DNA of 64,000 nt, from assembly GCA_964525935.1 (NCBI GenBank), contig CAZGJZ010000005.1:186001-250000 (forward strand), given 5' to 3'. Made by a program: the position numbers and the translations under genes. Positions 21,216-30,658 of the stretch are shown one piece after another. Origin of the DNA: UBA2377 sp964525935. GTDB taxonomy: Bacteria; Verrucomicrobiota; Verrucomicrobiia; Opitutales; Opitutaceae. The notes below the pieces were generated by a model. It saw only the letters and a list, made by a program, of their open reading frames with translations, made no database searches and was not told where the DNA came from. The stretch's first letter is position 1; each line of letters begins with the position of its first letter.

Positions 21216-22319
21216 TCACACCACCGCGCCGGGTGCGGTCGCGGGATCGGAATGCTGCGAGAGCACGTGGCGCAGGGTGATGAGATTTTCGCGCACGAGT
21301 GCGCCCATCGACGCGCACTTCAGATAATCCGGCCGCTGGTAGTGCTCGGCGAGACTCTCGCGGAGCGCGTGCACTTTCTCATCGGGCGCGAGGACGTCGC
21401 GCGTCATCTCGTCGAGCAGGCCCTGCAGGCGCACGGCGGCGAGATCGGCGCGCTGCAGCATGAGGGTCTGCTCCTCGCGCTGGTATTGGAGCGCGGTCTG
21501 CGTGTGGAGATGCTTCGTGCAGTAGGCGACGAGCGGGGCGTTTTCCTTGAAGAACTGCGGGAGATAGAAGTTTTTCCGGCCGTTGTAGGACTGCTGGTCG
21601 AAGTCCATGGCGCGGATGCGGACCTGCGCCTCCTCGAAGTCGGGCGTGACGACGAAGACGAAATTGTAGGAACGCATGTCGCCGAGCAGGCGCACGAAGC
21701 AGCGCTCGTTGAACTTCACGAGCTCCTTGGCGACGCGGATGGGTTTGAGTTCGCGCTCGTTGCTGAGCCAGCGGTCGATGAAGACGTCGCCGGGGACGCC
21801 GGCGATGTGCTCCTCGACGAGCGTGGTGCCGTGCGTGAGGTAGTTGAGGCGGTTGGGCGAGAGGAGATGCTCCAGCTCAAGACCGTAGATGCGCGAGGCA
21901 TCGGCGCGCTTCACGTAAAAGTAGTCCTGGTTGTCGTTGTAGGCGTTGACGACGCGGACGCGGAAGGGCGTGGAGTTGCCGAAGCTGCAGAAATCCACGC
22001 GATCGACGTAGAGGTGCTTCACGACGGAGAAGTCGCCGTCGACCTTGAGCAGCGCGTAGATGCGCTTCAGGCCCTCGTAGAGATCGCCCATCTCATCGGC
22101 GCGGTAGATGACGGTGTCCCAGAGCGTGGGGCGGCCGGCGGCGTCGACGAGCGGGATGGCTTCCTGGAAATCGCGGAGCCGCTCGTAGGTGGCGGGCAAT
22201 TCGCGTTCGCGGCGGAAGCGGTTGAGGTAGGTGCGCAGGCCGGCGCTGACCGGCATGCTCGGCTTCTTCGGCGTGGGGGCGGAAAGAGATTCGTCGGCGG
22301 CCATGGGGGAGGCAGGCAT
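21216..22319 (-). CDS. Conserved-looking soluble protein of unknown function
   Basis: 367 residues; several nearby ATGs make the exact start uncertain (22319 or shortly after). No signal peptide or membrane segment. The protein is rich in aromatic and charged motifs such as LEHLLSPNRLNYLTHGTTLVEEHIAG, FNERCFVRLLGDMRSYNFVFVV and RAMDFDQQSYNGRKNFYLPQFF. Their spacing (E-H-x-A-G ... D-M-R-S-Y-N ... M-D-F-D-Q-Q) loosely recalls a kinase-like fold, but I cannot assign a family. It stands between two repeat-rich spacers, on the same strand as the oxidoreductase upstream at 22497. Confidence 0.8.
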   Translation of the reverse strand: MPASPMAADESLSAPTPKKPSMPVSAGLRTYLNRFRRERELPATYERLRDFQEAIPLVDAAGRPTLWDTVIYRADEMGDLYEGLKRIYALLKVDGDFSVVKHLYVDRVDFCSFGNSTPFRVRVVNAYNDNQDYFYVKRADASRIYGLELEHLLSPNRLNYLTHGTTLVEEHIAGVPGDVFIDRWLSNERELKPIRVAKELVKFNERCFVRLLGDMRSYNFVFVVTPDFEEAQVRIRAMDFDQQSYNGRKNFYLPQFFKENAPLVAYCTKHLHTQTALQYQREEQTLMLQRADLAAVRLQGLLDEMTRDVLAPDEKVHALRESLAEHYQRPDYLKCASMGALVRENLITLRHVLSQHSDPATAPGAVV

Positions 22320-22380
22320 GGGAATGCAGACAGGCTACGACGGATGCGGTGCGTGGCAACCTTGGGGGCGCGGTCGCACC

Positions 22381-22480
22381 TCGTTCTCCTAATCCTAATC
22401 GTTCTCGTTCTCCCGGCCCCGATGGCTTTCTGAAGCGAAGCGGAGGGGGAGAACGAGTAGGATTACGAGAACGAGAACGA
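22381..22480. repeat. GTTCTC/GAGAAC inverted repeat
   Basis: The left arm (22381-22413) is made of TCGTTCTCCTAATCCTAATC-type words, and the right arm (22447-22480) of GAGAACGAGTAGGATTACGA plus GAACGAGAACGA. They can pair imperfectly over about 30 bp. The same words recur at 47669-47725. Confidence 0.8.
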
Positions 22481-22496
22481 TTTTTGGGCGAGCGGC

Positions 22497-23687
22497 TTAC
22501 GCGCCGCCCTTGGCGAACCACTTGGCCACGTCGGCGCGCGGCGCGGGGACTTTTTGCAGCACGCCACCCTGGCGCAGCGAGTCGGTCGCGGCGCAGCCGG
22601 CGGCGATGCTCTCGCGCGCGGCGAGCGGGGAGGTGGCGGTGAGGCCGCCGGAGCGCGCGTAGCGAAGGAACTCGGCGATGATCTTCGGATCGGCGCCGCC
22701 GTGGGAGCCTTTCTCGACGGCGAACTTGTAGGTCTTGTCACCCGTGGCGTTCCAGCTGGCGCGCTTGTTCCAGAGCTTGAGGTGCGTGCCGGGTTCGCCG
22801 TTGCCGAAGTTCTCGAGGCGGCCCTCGGTGCCGATGACGGTGTAGTTGCGCCAGTAGTCGGGCGTGTAGTGACACTGCGCGTAGGTGGCGAAGACCCCGT
22901 TATCGAGCTTCATCTGCATCGTGGAGAGATCCTCGACGTCGATCCGGTGGTTGAGGCCGCGCATTTCGGTCGGCGGGTAAACCTTCATCCATTGCTTGTC
23001 GCGCGCGAGCCGGCGCGGGCCGGTGACGGGCGGGAGGCGGCCGGGCAGATCACCGAAGAGCGTGAGCCCGCCGAGCGCGCTGACCGTGCGGCTGTAGCCG
23101 CCGCAGAGCCAGTGGATGACGTCGATGTCGTGCGCGGCTTTTTGCAGCAGCAGGCTGTTCACGTAGCGGCGGTCGGCGTGCCAGTCGCGGAAATAGAAAT
23201 CACCGCCATGGCCGACGAAGTGCCGGCACCAGCAGGCCTTCACGTCGCCGATGACGCCGTCGTCGATGAGCTCCTTCATCTTTTTGACGAAGGTCATGTG
23301 GCGCATGTTGTGGCCGACGTAGAGCCGGGCGCGGTGTTTTTTCGCGGCGGCGAGGATGCGGTCGCACGCGGCGGTGGTCAGCGCCATGGGCTTTTCGAGG
23401 TAGATGGCCAGGCCGTGCTGCAAAACGGCGAGCGCCTGCTCCTCGTGGAGGAAATCGGGCGTGCCGATGATGACCGCGTCGAGTTTCCGGGTGAGCAGCG
23501 TGGGAATGTCGTTCGTGGTGAAGACATCCGCGCCGAACTCCGTGCGGTTCTGGGCGAGCGTGGCGGGGTTGTTGTCGCAGCAGGCGACGATGCGGGCGCC
23601 CTTGCCGGGTTGGTGGGCGATGCGGGCGAGCCAGCCGCCGCGACCGCCGGAGCCGATGACGCCGAGTTGAAGATCGTTGTTTTTCAT
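22497..23687 (-). CDS. Gfo/Idh/MocA-family oxidoreductase
   Basis: 396 residues. The N-terminal NAD(P)-binding domain starts LGVIGSGGRGGWLARIA, then DAVIIGTPDFLHEEQALAVL and GLAIYLEKPMALTTAACDRI, which contains the EKP catalytic-region motif. The C-terminal alpha/beta domain has GKGGDF-like HFVGHGGDFYFRDWHAD and AAHDIDVIHWLCGG (a likely catalytic His-Asp pair). It would oxidise or reduce a sugar or cyclitol; no Tat signal, so cytoplasmic. The neighbouring AraC regulator and PhyH protein suggest a small catabolic locus for a plant- or algal-derived compound. Confidence 0.9.
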   Translation of the reverse strand: MKNNDLQLGVIGSGGRGGWLARIAHQPGKGARIVACCDNNPATLAQNRTEFGADVFTTNDIPTLLTRKLDAVIIGTPDFLHEEQALAVLQHGLAIYLEKPMALTTAACDRILAAAKKHRARLYVGHNMRHMTFVKKMKELIDDGVIGDVKACWCRHFVGHGGDFYFRDWHADRRYVNSLLLQKAAHDIDVIHWLCGGYSRTVSALGGLTLFGDLPGRLPPVTGPRRLARDKQWMKVYPPTEMRGLNHRIDVEDLSTMQMKLDNGVFATYAQCHYTPDYWRNYTVIGTEGRLENFGNGEPGTHLKLWNKRASWNATGDKTYKFAVEKGSHGGADPKIIAEFLRYARSGGLTATSPLAARESIAAGCAATDSLRQGGVLQKVPAPRADVAKWFAKGGA

Positions 23688-23766
23688 TTTGGGGAAGCGA
23701 AGAAAGCGAGAAAGTGAAGAGACAAGAGTGAGGGAAGGAAGACGAAAGGCGGACTTAAACCAGGTT

Positions 23767-23850
23767 TGTCATTCTGAGCGTAGCGAAGAATCCAGTGAAT
23801 CATTCGCAGGCGGTCACCGGATTGGATTCTTCGCTGCGCTCAGAATGACA
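23767..23850. repeat. CATTCTGAGCG...GCGAAGAATCC palindromic element, copy 1
   Basis: Two 27-bp arms (23767-23793 and 23824-23850) differ at one base and flank 30 bp. This is the widespread intergenic element whose spurious translation reads HSERSEES and FFAALRMT. A second copy with perfect arms is at 56616-56711. Confidence 0.92.
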
Positions 23851-23875
23851 GTGAAAGGGAGGCTTCATCCGATCA

Positions 23876-24733
23876 TCACGCATCGGCGGCGGGTTGGTGC
23901 TGGCGGCGGTAGTCGAGCGGACGCAGCCCGGGCGTGTGGGCGGCGAACGCGGCGTAAAACGGCGCCACGGACGAAAAACCGCTCTCCATCGCGACGTCGA
24001 GCACCTTCAGATCGGTCGTGATGAGCAGGCGCTGCGCGTGCGAGACGCGGAGGCGCGTGAGATATTCCCACACGCTGGCGCCGCATTGCTTTTTGAAGAC
24101 GCGCATCAGGTATTTTGGGTGGAGTTTGGCGTCGTCGGCGATGGCCTGCACCGTGAGCGGTTCGCGGTAGTGCTGGGCGATGAAACGCGTGACCCGCGCA
24201 ATCTGCCCCGCGCCCGCATCGCCGGCCGGACGACTGGCGGAACTTTGGGTGGCGGGCATGCCCAAGGCGAGCCGGTGAAAGCGCGCCTCCATCTCTAGCT
24301 GTAGGACGCGCAACCGCGCCGGGTCGCCGCTCTCGCTGTCGGTGAGCCAGCGTTCGAGCTGCGGTCGGTCGGCGGGGTCGGGCGGGCCGGCGATGATCTC
24401 GCCGCGCAGGAGTCGCTCGGTGAGCTCGCGCGGCAGCCGCCATTGCAAAACCCAGCCGAGCGGCAGCGTGATCCAGATGCCCGCGTCGAGGATGCCGGGC
24501 GCGATGGTCTGGTGCGGCACGCCGCCCCACATGACGGTGAAGCGGCCGGCCTCGATCGTCACCACGGTGCCGCCGTGCAGGTAGGAGAAACTGCCCGAGA
24601 GCAGAAAGTTCACCTCAACGTCGGGATGCGTGTGCGGCTCGGACATCACGCCGGTGTTCACCCGCCAGACGCGGAAGCCAAGCGACGGTTGGTGGCGATC
24701 GGCGCGGTGGATGACAGGGCTGCGGCGGGGCAT
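23876..24733 (-). CDS. AraC-family transcriptional regulator
   Basis: 285 residues. The N-terminal cupin sensor domain shows EPHTHPDVEVNFLLSGSFSYLHGG and RFTVMWGGVPHQTI. The C-terminal DNA-binding domain has LTVQAIADDAKLHPKYLMRVFKKQCG and VLDVAMESGFSSVAPFYAAFAAHTG-like second helix-turn-helix, ending GLRPLDYRR. Divergent from the PhyH gene at 24805 with a 71-bp spacer, which is AT-rich (TACTATTTAAGAATAAATTG). Probably regulates phyH and perhaps the oxidoreductase. Confidence 0.9.
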   Translation of the reverse strand: MPRRSPVIHRADRHQPSLGFRVWRVNTGVMSEPHTHPDVEVNFLLSGSFSYLHGGTVVTIEAGRFTVMWGGVPHQTIAPGILDAGIWITLPLGWVLQWRLPRELTERLLRGEIIAGPPDPADRPQLERWLTDSESGDPARLRVLQLEMEARFHRLALGMPATQSSASRPAGDAGAGQIARVTRFIAQHYREPLTVQAIADDAKLHPKYLMRVFKKQCGASVWEYLTRLRVSHAQRLLITTDLKVLDVAMESGFSSVAPFYAAFAAHTPGLRPLDYRRQHQPAADA

Positions 24734-24804
24734 GGGTTACTATTTAAGAATAAATTGGGACTATTCGGAAAGAAGTTTCTGAATAGTTCGTCTAAAGTGG
24801 GCAC

Positions 24805-25722
24805 ATGGAAGAAAAACGCTTTCAACCCCACCACACGACTCCCCCCATCGTAAACGTGCCCGAGGCCCGCGTGCCGACGGCCCTTGATGAATACCTCTTC
24901 GACCTGCAGGGATTCGTCATCCTGCGCGGCGTGCTTTCGCCGGAGGAAGTCGCCGATGCCAATGCGCGCATCGACACGATCCCGCGCTCGCTGCCCCGCA
25001 AGGGCTGGCACGGCTGGGTGCAGCGCGAAGATCACCCCGAGCACCGCGGCATCAGCTACCAGCAGGTCTATGAGCTGGGCGGCACGCTCGAGAAGATGAT
25101 CGATCACCCGAACTACATCAATTACGTGACGCGCTTCGTCGGCGGCCACGACTGCTTCGACTACCACCACGGCCCGCTCTTCATCGACGAAAACTTTTAT
25201 ACGATCCGCGGCCCGGGCGAGTCGATCGCGCTGCACGCGGGCGGCCACGACCGGGCGAAGCGCATGTCGTTCCGCTACCACAACGGCCGTTTTCAGTGTA
25301 ACCAGATCAACGTGCTCATTGCGTTCACGGACATCGGGCCGGGCGACGGGGCGACGATGGTCATCCCGGGTTCGCACAAATCGAACATCGTCCACCCGAA
25401 ATTCCTGCAGCGGGATCGCATGGATGAGTGGAGCGATGCCGGCAAGGGCGGCTCGGCCGACGGCACGCCCGGCGCGATCGAGGTGCACATGAAGGCCGGC
25501 GATGCGATCGTGTTCGTCGACGCGACGTGTCACGGTTCGGCGAAGCGCATCAATCCCGGCGAGCGCAAGATCGCGGTCTACCGCTACGGCTCGTCATGGA
25601 ACCGCACGCGCTGGGGCTACCACGCATCGCCGGAAATCCTCGCGCGCGCGAACCCCTTCGCACGGAAAATCATCCACCCGCAGGAATACATCCGCCCGCC
25701 GGGCACCGAGACGCGCTGGTAA
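24805..25722 (+). CDS. Phytanoyl-CoA dioxygenase (PhyH) family protein
   Basis: 305 residues. LQGFVILRGVLSPEEVADANARID is the family's opening; the double-stranded beta-helix includes INVLIAFTDIGPGDGATMVIPGSHKSN. AIVFVDATCHGSAKRINPGERKIAVYRYGSSW carries the distal His and the 2-oxoglutarate-binding Arg. The proximal metal motif is less clear, perhaps in IALHAGGHD, so activity is likely but not proven. It is only distantly similar to the PhyH protein at 5648 and lacks its C-terminal Cys-rich end. It ends 28 bp before a strong terminator, so it is monocistronic. Confidence 0.85.
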   Translation: MEEKRFQPHHTTPPIVNVPEARVPTALDEYLFDLQGFVILRGVLSPEEVADANARIDTIPRSLPRKGWHGWVQREDHPEHRGISYQQVYELGGTLEKMIDHPNYINYVTRFVGGHDCFDYHHGPLFIDENFYTIRGPGESIALHAGGHDRAKRMSFRYHNGRFQCNQINVLIAFTDIGPGDGATMVIPGSHKSNIVHPKFLQRDRMDEWSDAGKGGSADGTPGAIEVHMKAGDAIVFVDATCHGSAKRINPGERKIAVYRYGSSWNRTRWGYHASPEILARANPFARKIIHPQEYIRPPGTETRW

Positions 25723-25750
25723 GGCGGCGCGAAAAGCCGGATTTTTGCAG

Positions 25751-25779
25751 GGCGGGGATTCCGATCCCCGCCTTTTTTT
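25751..25779 (+). terminator. Terminator after phyH
   Basis: GGCGGGGAT / ATCCCCGCC, 9-bp stem, loop TCCG, followed by seven T. A related hairpin, GGCGGGATT / AATCCCGCC (25793-25814), stands beside it for the convergent minus-strand gene, without a T-tract. Confidence 0.9.
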
Positions 25780-25820
25780 ATTGCCCGGCGAAGGCGGGAT
25801 TTGGAAATCCCGCCCTACAA

Positions 25821-26216
25821 TTATTTAGCGGAAGGCGCGACGGCTTCGCGCGCGAGCTGGAACTTGCCGTATTGGATCAGCGAATCGGGCACGGCGGCGA
25901 TGTAGGTGCCGCGGAAATCGCGCGGGTTGAGCACGCCGCGGAGTTGGAGGGTGATGCCATCGCTGAGTTTCCCGTGCAGTTCGCACCAGCCGCCGATGTA
26001 GCGGCCCTCGAGGCTGCCGGAGCCGGCGAGCGGCGGCGACGTGACGAGTTCGGCGGTGACTTTTTCGCCGTCGAGGGTGAGCACGAGCGTCGCGGGTGCG
26101 GAGACTTCGCCGGTGGTGTTGGTGATTTTGCCGGCGAGGCGGACGGTCTCCGTCGCGGCGAGCGCGCGGGCGGCGGCGAGGCAGAGCAACAGAATGAAAA
26201 ACAACGGGCGCTTCAT
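25821..26216 (-). CDS. Small exported protein coupled to the AsmA-like gene
   Basis: 131 residues with a clear signal peptide (MKRPLFFILLLCLAAARALA, about 1-20). The mature part is beta-rich: ETVRLAGKITNTTGEV, ATLVLTLDGEKVTAEL, GSLEGRYIGGWCELHGKL and ITLQLRGVLNPRDFRGTY. Family not recognised. The start overlaps the stop of the giant AsmA/YdbH-like gene by four bases (ATGA), so the two are co-translated. The partnership suggests a periplasmic job in envelope assembly, comparable in layout to small partner proteins of YdbH-type genes, but this is inference. Confidence 0.8.
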   Translation of the reverse strand: MKRPLFFILLLCLAAARALAATETVRLAGKITNTTGEVSAPATLVLTLDGEKVTAELVTSPPLAGSGSLEGRYIGGWCELHGKLSDGITLQLRGVLNPRDFRGTYIAAVPDSLIQYGKFQLAREAVAPSAK

Positions 26217-29200
26217 GGGGTGGCGGCGGCGGTTTTGCGCGGAGCGGGCGGGGTCGCGGGCGGCGGCGCGGATTTTTTAACCTCGGCCTGGAGTTTGCGC
26301 ATGAGCAGGCCCCACGTGCCCTTCGAGCCGCTGACAGCCTTGGCGAGCAGGTCGTAGAGGGGACGCGTGTCGGGCTCGCCGGCTTTGCCGCCGAGGAAGA
26401 CGGATTCCTTCATCGGGCGGTAACCGTCGGCGCGGGGCTTTTTCTCGATCAAGTTCATGCCGCCGAGGATGACGGCGACCTCGTCCTTGGCGGCGAGGTC
26501 GAGGGAAAGTTCGAGCGGACGATTCATGAGCGGTTCGCCCTCGACGGGTGGGATGCGGCCGCGGCCGAGGAGGCGGGCCTGCGGGGAATCGAAGCGGAAC
26601 TCGTCGAGGCTCACGGTGCCGTCGGCGGTGCGGCGGCCGGTGATGCGGAGCTGGTCGAGCGGCATTTCGGAGAACTGGCGCAGCAGGCGGCCCATCGCGC
26701 GGAGTTCAGGCGAGAGCAGGACGGTGCCACCGAAGACGACCGCAGTGGCCATCATGTCCTGTTTCGGGACGGTCAGGCGCATCACGCCCTGTGCGCCGGC
26801 GACGGTGAACGAGCCCTCGGTGCGGTCGATGAGCTCGAGGAGCAAGTTGCCCTGGCTGGTGAGCGTGGAGTCGACGTTGATGCGCGCATCGACGGAGGCG
26901 ACCTGGTTGGGAAACACGGTCTGCACGACACGGGCAGATTCGAACTGCTCGATATGGAAATCGCCGCGCAGCCGGTGGTCGCCCGTCGTGACGGCGGGAT
27001 CGTAATCCACACGGAGCGTGCCGCCCCAGCGGCCGGCGAACATTTCGCCGCTGAGCTGGCTGAGGACGAGTTCGCGGTCGGCGAGATCAAGGCGGCCCTT
27101 CACGCCGTCGATCCGGTAAGGCGCATACTGCACGGCGCCGATATCCAGATCGAAGTGACCGCGCAGGGTGCTCCAGAAAGGCGTGCCGAGCTGCGGAGAC
27201 AGAGGCTTGATACCGGCAACTGGTTTGATGGCGGAAGGAGAAAGGGTCGCAGTGGCCGGGGCGACGGCGGTGGGTTGAAACGCGGTCGCGTAGGCGAGCA
27301 GTTCGGCGGCGTCGATGAAACGGCTGCGGAAGGCGGAGGCGAAGTGCAGGTTGGCGTCGCGAAGGTTGAGCGAGACGTCGAAATGCATGTCGGTCGGCTG
27401 CGGCGCGGTGGCGAGCAGGACGCTCACGTCGGCGTCGAAGCGCTTGGTTTTATGGCGCACCTTGCCGTGCGCGGTGACTTCGAGCGCCGGCAGCGTGCGC
27501 TGGCCGTCGGCGGCGGGGACGCCCTCGATGCGGCTCCAAAACTCAAGCGGGGTTGAGCCCAGCATGCTGCCATTGAGGCGGGTGACGAGTGTGCCGCGCG
27601 GCGGGAGCCCGCGGCCCTGGAGCGCGGCAAGACGGGCCAGCGGGGCAAAGTCGACGCGGGCGCTGAGCTCGAGGCTGTTGGGCAGGATGAGTTCATCATT
27701 GCCGAGGTAACCGAGCGCGAGATCGACGGTGGCGGCGGGCTGACCGTTGACCACCAGCGTGCCGTCGGTGACGTGGGCCGTGCCGTTGTAGGCCAGCTGG
27801 AATTTCGGGAGCGTCACGAGGATGAACGTCAGGTCGGCGCCGGGGTAGAAGGAGAATTCGGTGTCGCGCACCAGCTCGGTGGGACCGAGCCGCGCGGCGA
27901 AATTGCGCACGTGCACTGGCTTGAGCGGACGCAGCTGGAATTTGGTGAGGCTGGCGCTGAGCAGGAAATCGGCGGGCTGGAGTGTGCCGTCGAGTTCCGG
28001 TCCGGTCATGAACGGACGCAGCCACGTGAGCGGGATTTCGCCGGTCTTGATCCGCAGCGGGTCGACCGTGCTGAAGCTGAACATGTGGCTGCGCGAGAAC
28101 CCGAACACGAAAGGCGCGGGGGCGACGACGCTCAACAGCTCGGCGTCGCCGCGATGCACGCGCAGGTCAAACGCGTCCATGGCGGCGATCACTTCGTTTT
28201 CGTTGTGCAACTCGGCTTGGAGCGTGGCGGTCAGCGGACCGAAGGTGCCGGCGCTGTGCGGCAGCGCGGGCAGGTCGGCGGCGAGGTCGAAGCGCGCGCG
28301 GCCCCGGCGGTCGTTGAGCGTGACCTCGGACGTGATGCGGCCGGTGAGTTGGTTGCCGTCGCCGTCGCGCAACGCGAGCTGGTCGAGCTGGGCGGAGTAA
28401 GCCTCGCCCTTGCGCGTGGCGCCGGGACTGACGGTGAGTTCGCCGCGGATGATTTCCTTGCCGCCGATCGAGAGCGATGTGCCGGTGAGCCGCCACGGGG
28501 TGAGCGTGGCGAATTCGAAACCCTGGTCGGACGTGGGGCGCAGCACGGACTCGCCGGCGGCGAAGGTGCCGGTGAACGCGTAGCCGGGCTTGGCACGGTC
28601 GAGCCAGCGGGTGAGCCAGTCGAGCGGCAGTTCGGTGAAGCGGACGCGCAGCCAGTCGCCGGCATCGGTGGTTTGCGCGCCGGCGGTGAATTTTTCGATG
28701 TCGGCGACGAGCGGGCGCAGCAGTTGCACGCTGAAACCGGGCGTGGCGGTTGCGTCGCGGCGCGCGTTGAACTCGAGGGCGCGCAGTTGGAGTTGGTCGC
28801 CCGTGAGCGTGGCGTCCCAGCGCGCGTCGAGCGCAAAAGGCAGCGGCCGGTCGGCGCCGGCGAGAAGGCTCGGCAGTTCGCCGCGGAGTTCGCCGTGGGT
28901 GGCGAGGGCCTCGGTGGCGAGCGTGTAGGTGGCGTCGAGCCGCGCGGTGAGCCGGTCGTGTTGCGCGGTGGTGGCCGTGAAGTCGGCGATGGCGACGGTG
29001 GCCTGGTCGGCGGTGAGATCGAGCTGAGGCCGGAAGGCGAAAGCGACGACGGGCAGCGCCGGGATTTTTTCGCCTTGGACGGTCAGGCCGGTGAGTGCGG
29101 CAGGACGAAGCGTGCGGAGCTGAAGGAGTTTTTCACCGATGAGTGCGGCGCTCCATTGGCCGGAAAATTCGCCGGCGGTAATCGCGACGCCGGTGTCGGC

Positions 29201-30469
29201 CAGAAAGGGATTGGCCCACGCGGCAGGCCAGTGGGTGAGTTCCAGCGAGGCGAGGGGTGTCGCGGGCAACGCGAGCGGATCGAACGGCTGTGTAAGCGCG
29301 AGCTGGGCGTGGGCGGGCGAGGTGGCGCCTTGCAGCGAGGCGGCGAGTTTTTTGACGAGGAGTTTGCCGCCGCGATGCGTGAGGACGGCGGCGAGGTGGC
29401 CCTTGAAGGCATCGACGAGGGCGAGCTCGGGCATGACTTTGCCCCAGTCGGCAGCGTCGAGATCGCCGGCGAGCGTGGCCTCAAGATCGTTGGTGGTGAG
29501 ATCGAGGACGAGATCGGCAGTGCCGGACGCGGTGGCGGTGGGGAGCTGGCCGGGCGCGAGGCTGGCGACGAGGGATTGATCGGCGCGGAAGCCGGCGCGA
29601 CCGGTGAGCACGGACTGGGTGGCATCGAGCCGGCCGTTGAACTCGAACTCGCCGGCGGGGCCGAAGGCGAGTTTGGCGTGGTAGGTCTCGCCATGGGGCG
29701 CGGCGGTGACCGTAAGCGTGAGCTTGGCGGGTGGCAGGACGAGCGGACCGTAGTGCGGCAGGGTGACGTCGCCTTCGATCACGATGCTCGCGACGCCGTG
29801 GTCGGAGGTGGGCGTGACGCGGATCGTGCCGGTGCTGTGGACGCGGTTGTCGGGGCCGGGCGGGAGCACGGCGGAGTTGACGGCGAGCGTGTAGGTGAAC
29901 GTGCCGGGCTGATCGGAAGAGAAACCGCCGCCCTGCAGGGTGAATTCGCCGATGACGAGGGACTGGCCGGCGTCGTTGACGGTGATCACGCCGTCGAGCT
30001 GCGCGTTATCGATGGCCCAGGAGAGGGGCGATTGCAGGAGACGCAGGGCGCCGTCGAAGGGCGCGGCGGCTGGGGCGCCGGCGGGCGTATCGGCCAGCTG
30101 CGCGGGAGTGATGACGAGGTTCAGCTTTTGTGCCTCGAGTCGCTCGATGCGCAGTTCGCGGCGGCTGAACAGGCGGAGCGGAGCGATGCGGACGGCGATG
30201 GGGGCGGACTTGGCCGACACGCCGGGCATCGCGAAATCGAGGCCGTTGGTTTCGAGGCCGTTTGGGCTGACGCCGAATTTGAGAAAATTAACGCTCCAAC
30301 CCGGTTGCGTGGCGATGAGGCGGCGGACGAGCCAGCCTTGCACGGGTGGCGCGGACAACAGGCCGGCGAAGAGGAGTGCGCCCGCGCACATGCCGCCGAG
30401 GAAGATCCAAAGCCAACGCCGCCGACGGGCGGGCTTCGGCGAAGGAGGCTGGGCGGCGGGAGTGGACAC
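26213..30469 (-). CDS. AsmA/YdbH-like envelope protein
   Basis: 1418 residues. A short Pro/Arg-rich cytoplasmic tail leads into one N-terminal membrane helix (about 20-42, LWIFLGGMCAGALLFAGLLSA). The rest is a very long, repetitive beta-rich periplasmic part with repeated LxxLxLTxxxxxA-type strands and a C-terminal segment (GSFTVAGAQGVMRLTVPKQD, DEFRFDSPQARLLGRG) like the C-terminal domain of AsmA, TamB and YdbH. Such proteins form hydrophobic troughs that carry phospholipids between inner and outer membranes. ATGA overlap with the exported protein at 25821. I judge YdbH (DUF748-like) the nearest family, TamB the alternative. Confidence 0.75.
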   Translation of the reverse strand: MSTPAAQPPSPKPARRRRWLWIFLGGMCAGALLFAGLLSAPPVQGWLVRRLIATQPGWSVNFLKFGVSPNGLETNGLDFAMPGVSAKSAPIAVRIAPLRLFSRRELRIERLEAQKLNLVITPAQLADTPAGAPAAAPFDGALRLLQSPLSWAIDNAQLDGVITVNDAGQSLVIGEFTLQGGGFSSDQPGTFTYTLAVNSAVLPPGPDNRVHSTGTIRVTPTSDHGVASIVIEGDVTLPHYGPLVLPPAKLTLTVTAAPHGETYHAKLAFGPAGEFEFNGRLDATQSVLTGRAGFRADQSLVASLAPGQLPTATASGTADLVLDLTTNDLEATLAGDLDAADWGKVMPELALVDAFKGHLAAVLTHRGGKLLVKKLAASLQGATSPAHAQLALTQPFDPLALPATPLASLELTHWPAAWANPFLADTGVAITAGEFSGQWSAALIGEKLLQLRTLRPAALTGLTVQGEKIPALPVVAFAFRPQLDLTADQATVAIADFTATTAQHDRLTARLDATYTLATEALATHGELRGELPSLLAGADRPLPFALDARWDATLTGDQLQLRALEFNARRDATATPGFSVQLLRPLVADIEKFTAGAQTTDAGDWLRVRFTELPLDWLTRWLDRAKPGYAFTGTFAAGESVLRPTSDQGFEFATLTPWRLTGTSLSIGGKEIIRGELTVSPGATRKGEAYSAQLDQLALRDGDGNQLTGRITSEVTLNDRRGRARFDLAADLPALPHSAGTFGPLTATLQAELHNENEVIAAMDAFDLRVHRGDAELLSVVAPAPFVFGFSRSHMFSFSTVDPLRIKTGEIPLTWLRPFMTGPELDGTLQPADFLLSASLTKFQLRPLKPVHVRNFAARLGPTELVRDTEFSFYPGADLTFILVTLPKFQLAYNGTAHVTDGTLVVNGQPAATVDLALGYLGNDELILPNSLELSARVDFAPLARLAALQGRGLPPRGTLVTRLNGSMLGSTPLEFWSRIEGVPAADGQRTLPALEVTAHGKVRHKTKRFDADVSVLLATAPQPTDMHFDVSLNLRDANLHFASAFRSRFIDAAELLAYATAFQPTAVAPATATLSPSAIKPVAGIKPLSPQLGTPFWSTLRGHFDLDIGAVQYAPYRIDGVKGRLDLADRELVLSQLSGEMFAGRWGGTLRVDYDPAVTTGDHRLRGDFHIEQFESARVVQTVFPNQVASVDARINVDSTLTSQGNLLLELIDRTEGSFTVAGAQGVMRLTVPKQDMMATAVVFGGTVLLSPELRAMGRLLRQFSEMPLDQLRITGRRTADGTVSLDEFRFDSPQARLLGRGRIPPVEGEPLMNRPLELSLDLAAKDEVAVILGGMNLIEKKPRADGYRPMKESVFLGGKAGEPDTRPLYDLLAKAVSGSKGTWGLLMRKLQAEVKKSAPPPATPPAPRKTAAATP

Positions 30470-30516
30470 GCGGCGCGGAGCCTCGGGGAATGTCAGGCGG
30501 TCAGCAAGCCGGAGTG

Positions 30517-30643
30517 TGTAACCACGAAAGACACGAAAGACACAAAAACGAACGGTGGGATGAGGAGGCGGAAGATAGGGCGTAGGGCAGGGTTTCCAAA
30601 CCCCGCCAACGTGGATTCAAAGACTTGAGGCAGGGAAGGGAAT
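30517..30643. repeat. AACCACGAAAGACACGAAAG-type repeat and GC hairpins
   Basis: AACCACGAAAGACACGAAAG plus ACACAAAAACGAACGG (30520-30556) is the direct-word repeat whose translation reads TTKDTKDTK. A GC-rich region follows (30586-30650) with GGGCAGGGTTTCCAAACCCC-like hairpin arms, possibly a decayed terminator. No gene between 30470 and 30658. Confidence 0.7.
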
Positions 30644-30658
30644 CCCCGCCCTATATGC

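Noticed and set aside
27773..30628. 951-codon open frame on the plus strand opposite the AsmA-like gene
   Set aside because: Low-complexity Gly/Glu/Arg translation and no start context; shadow of the real gene.
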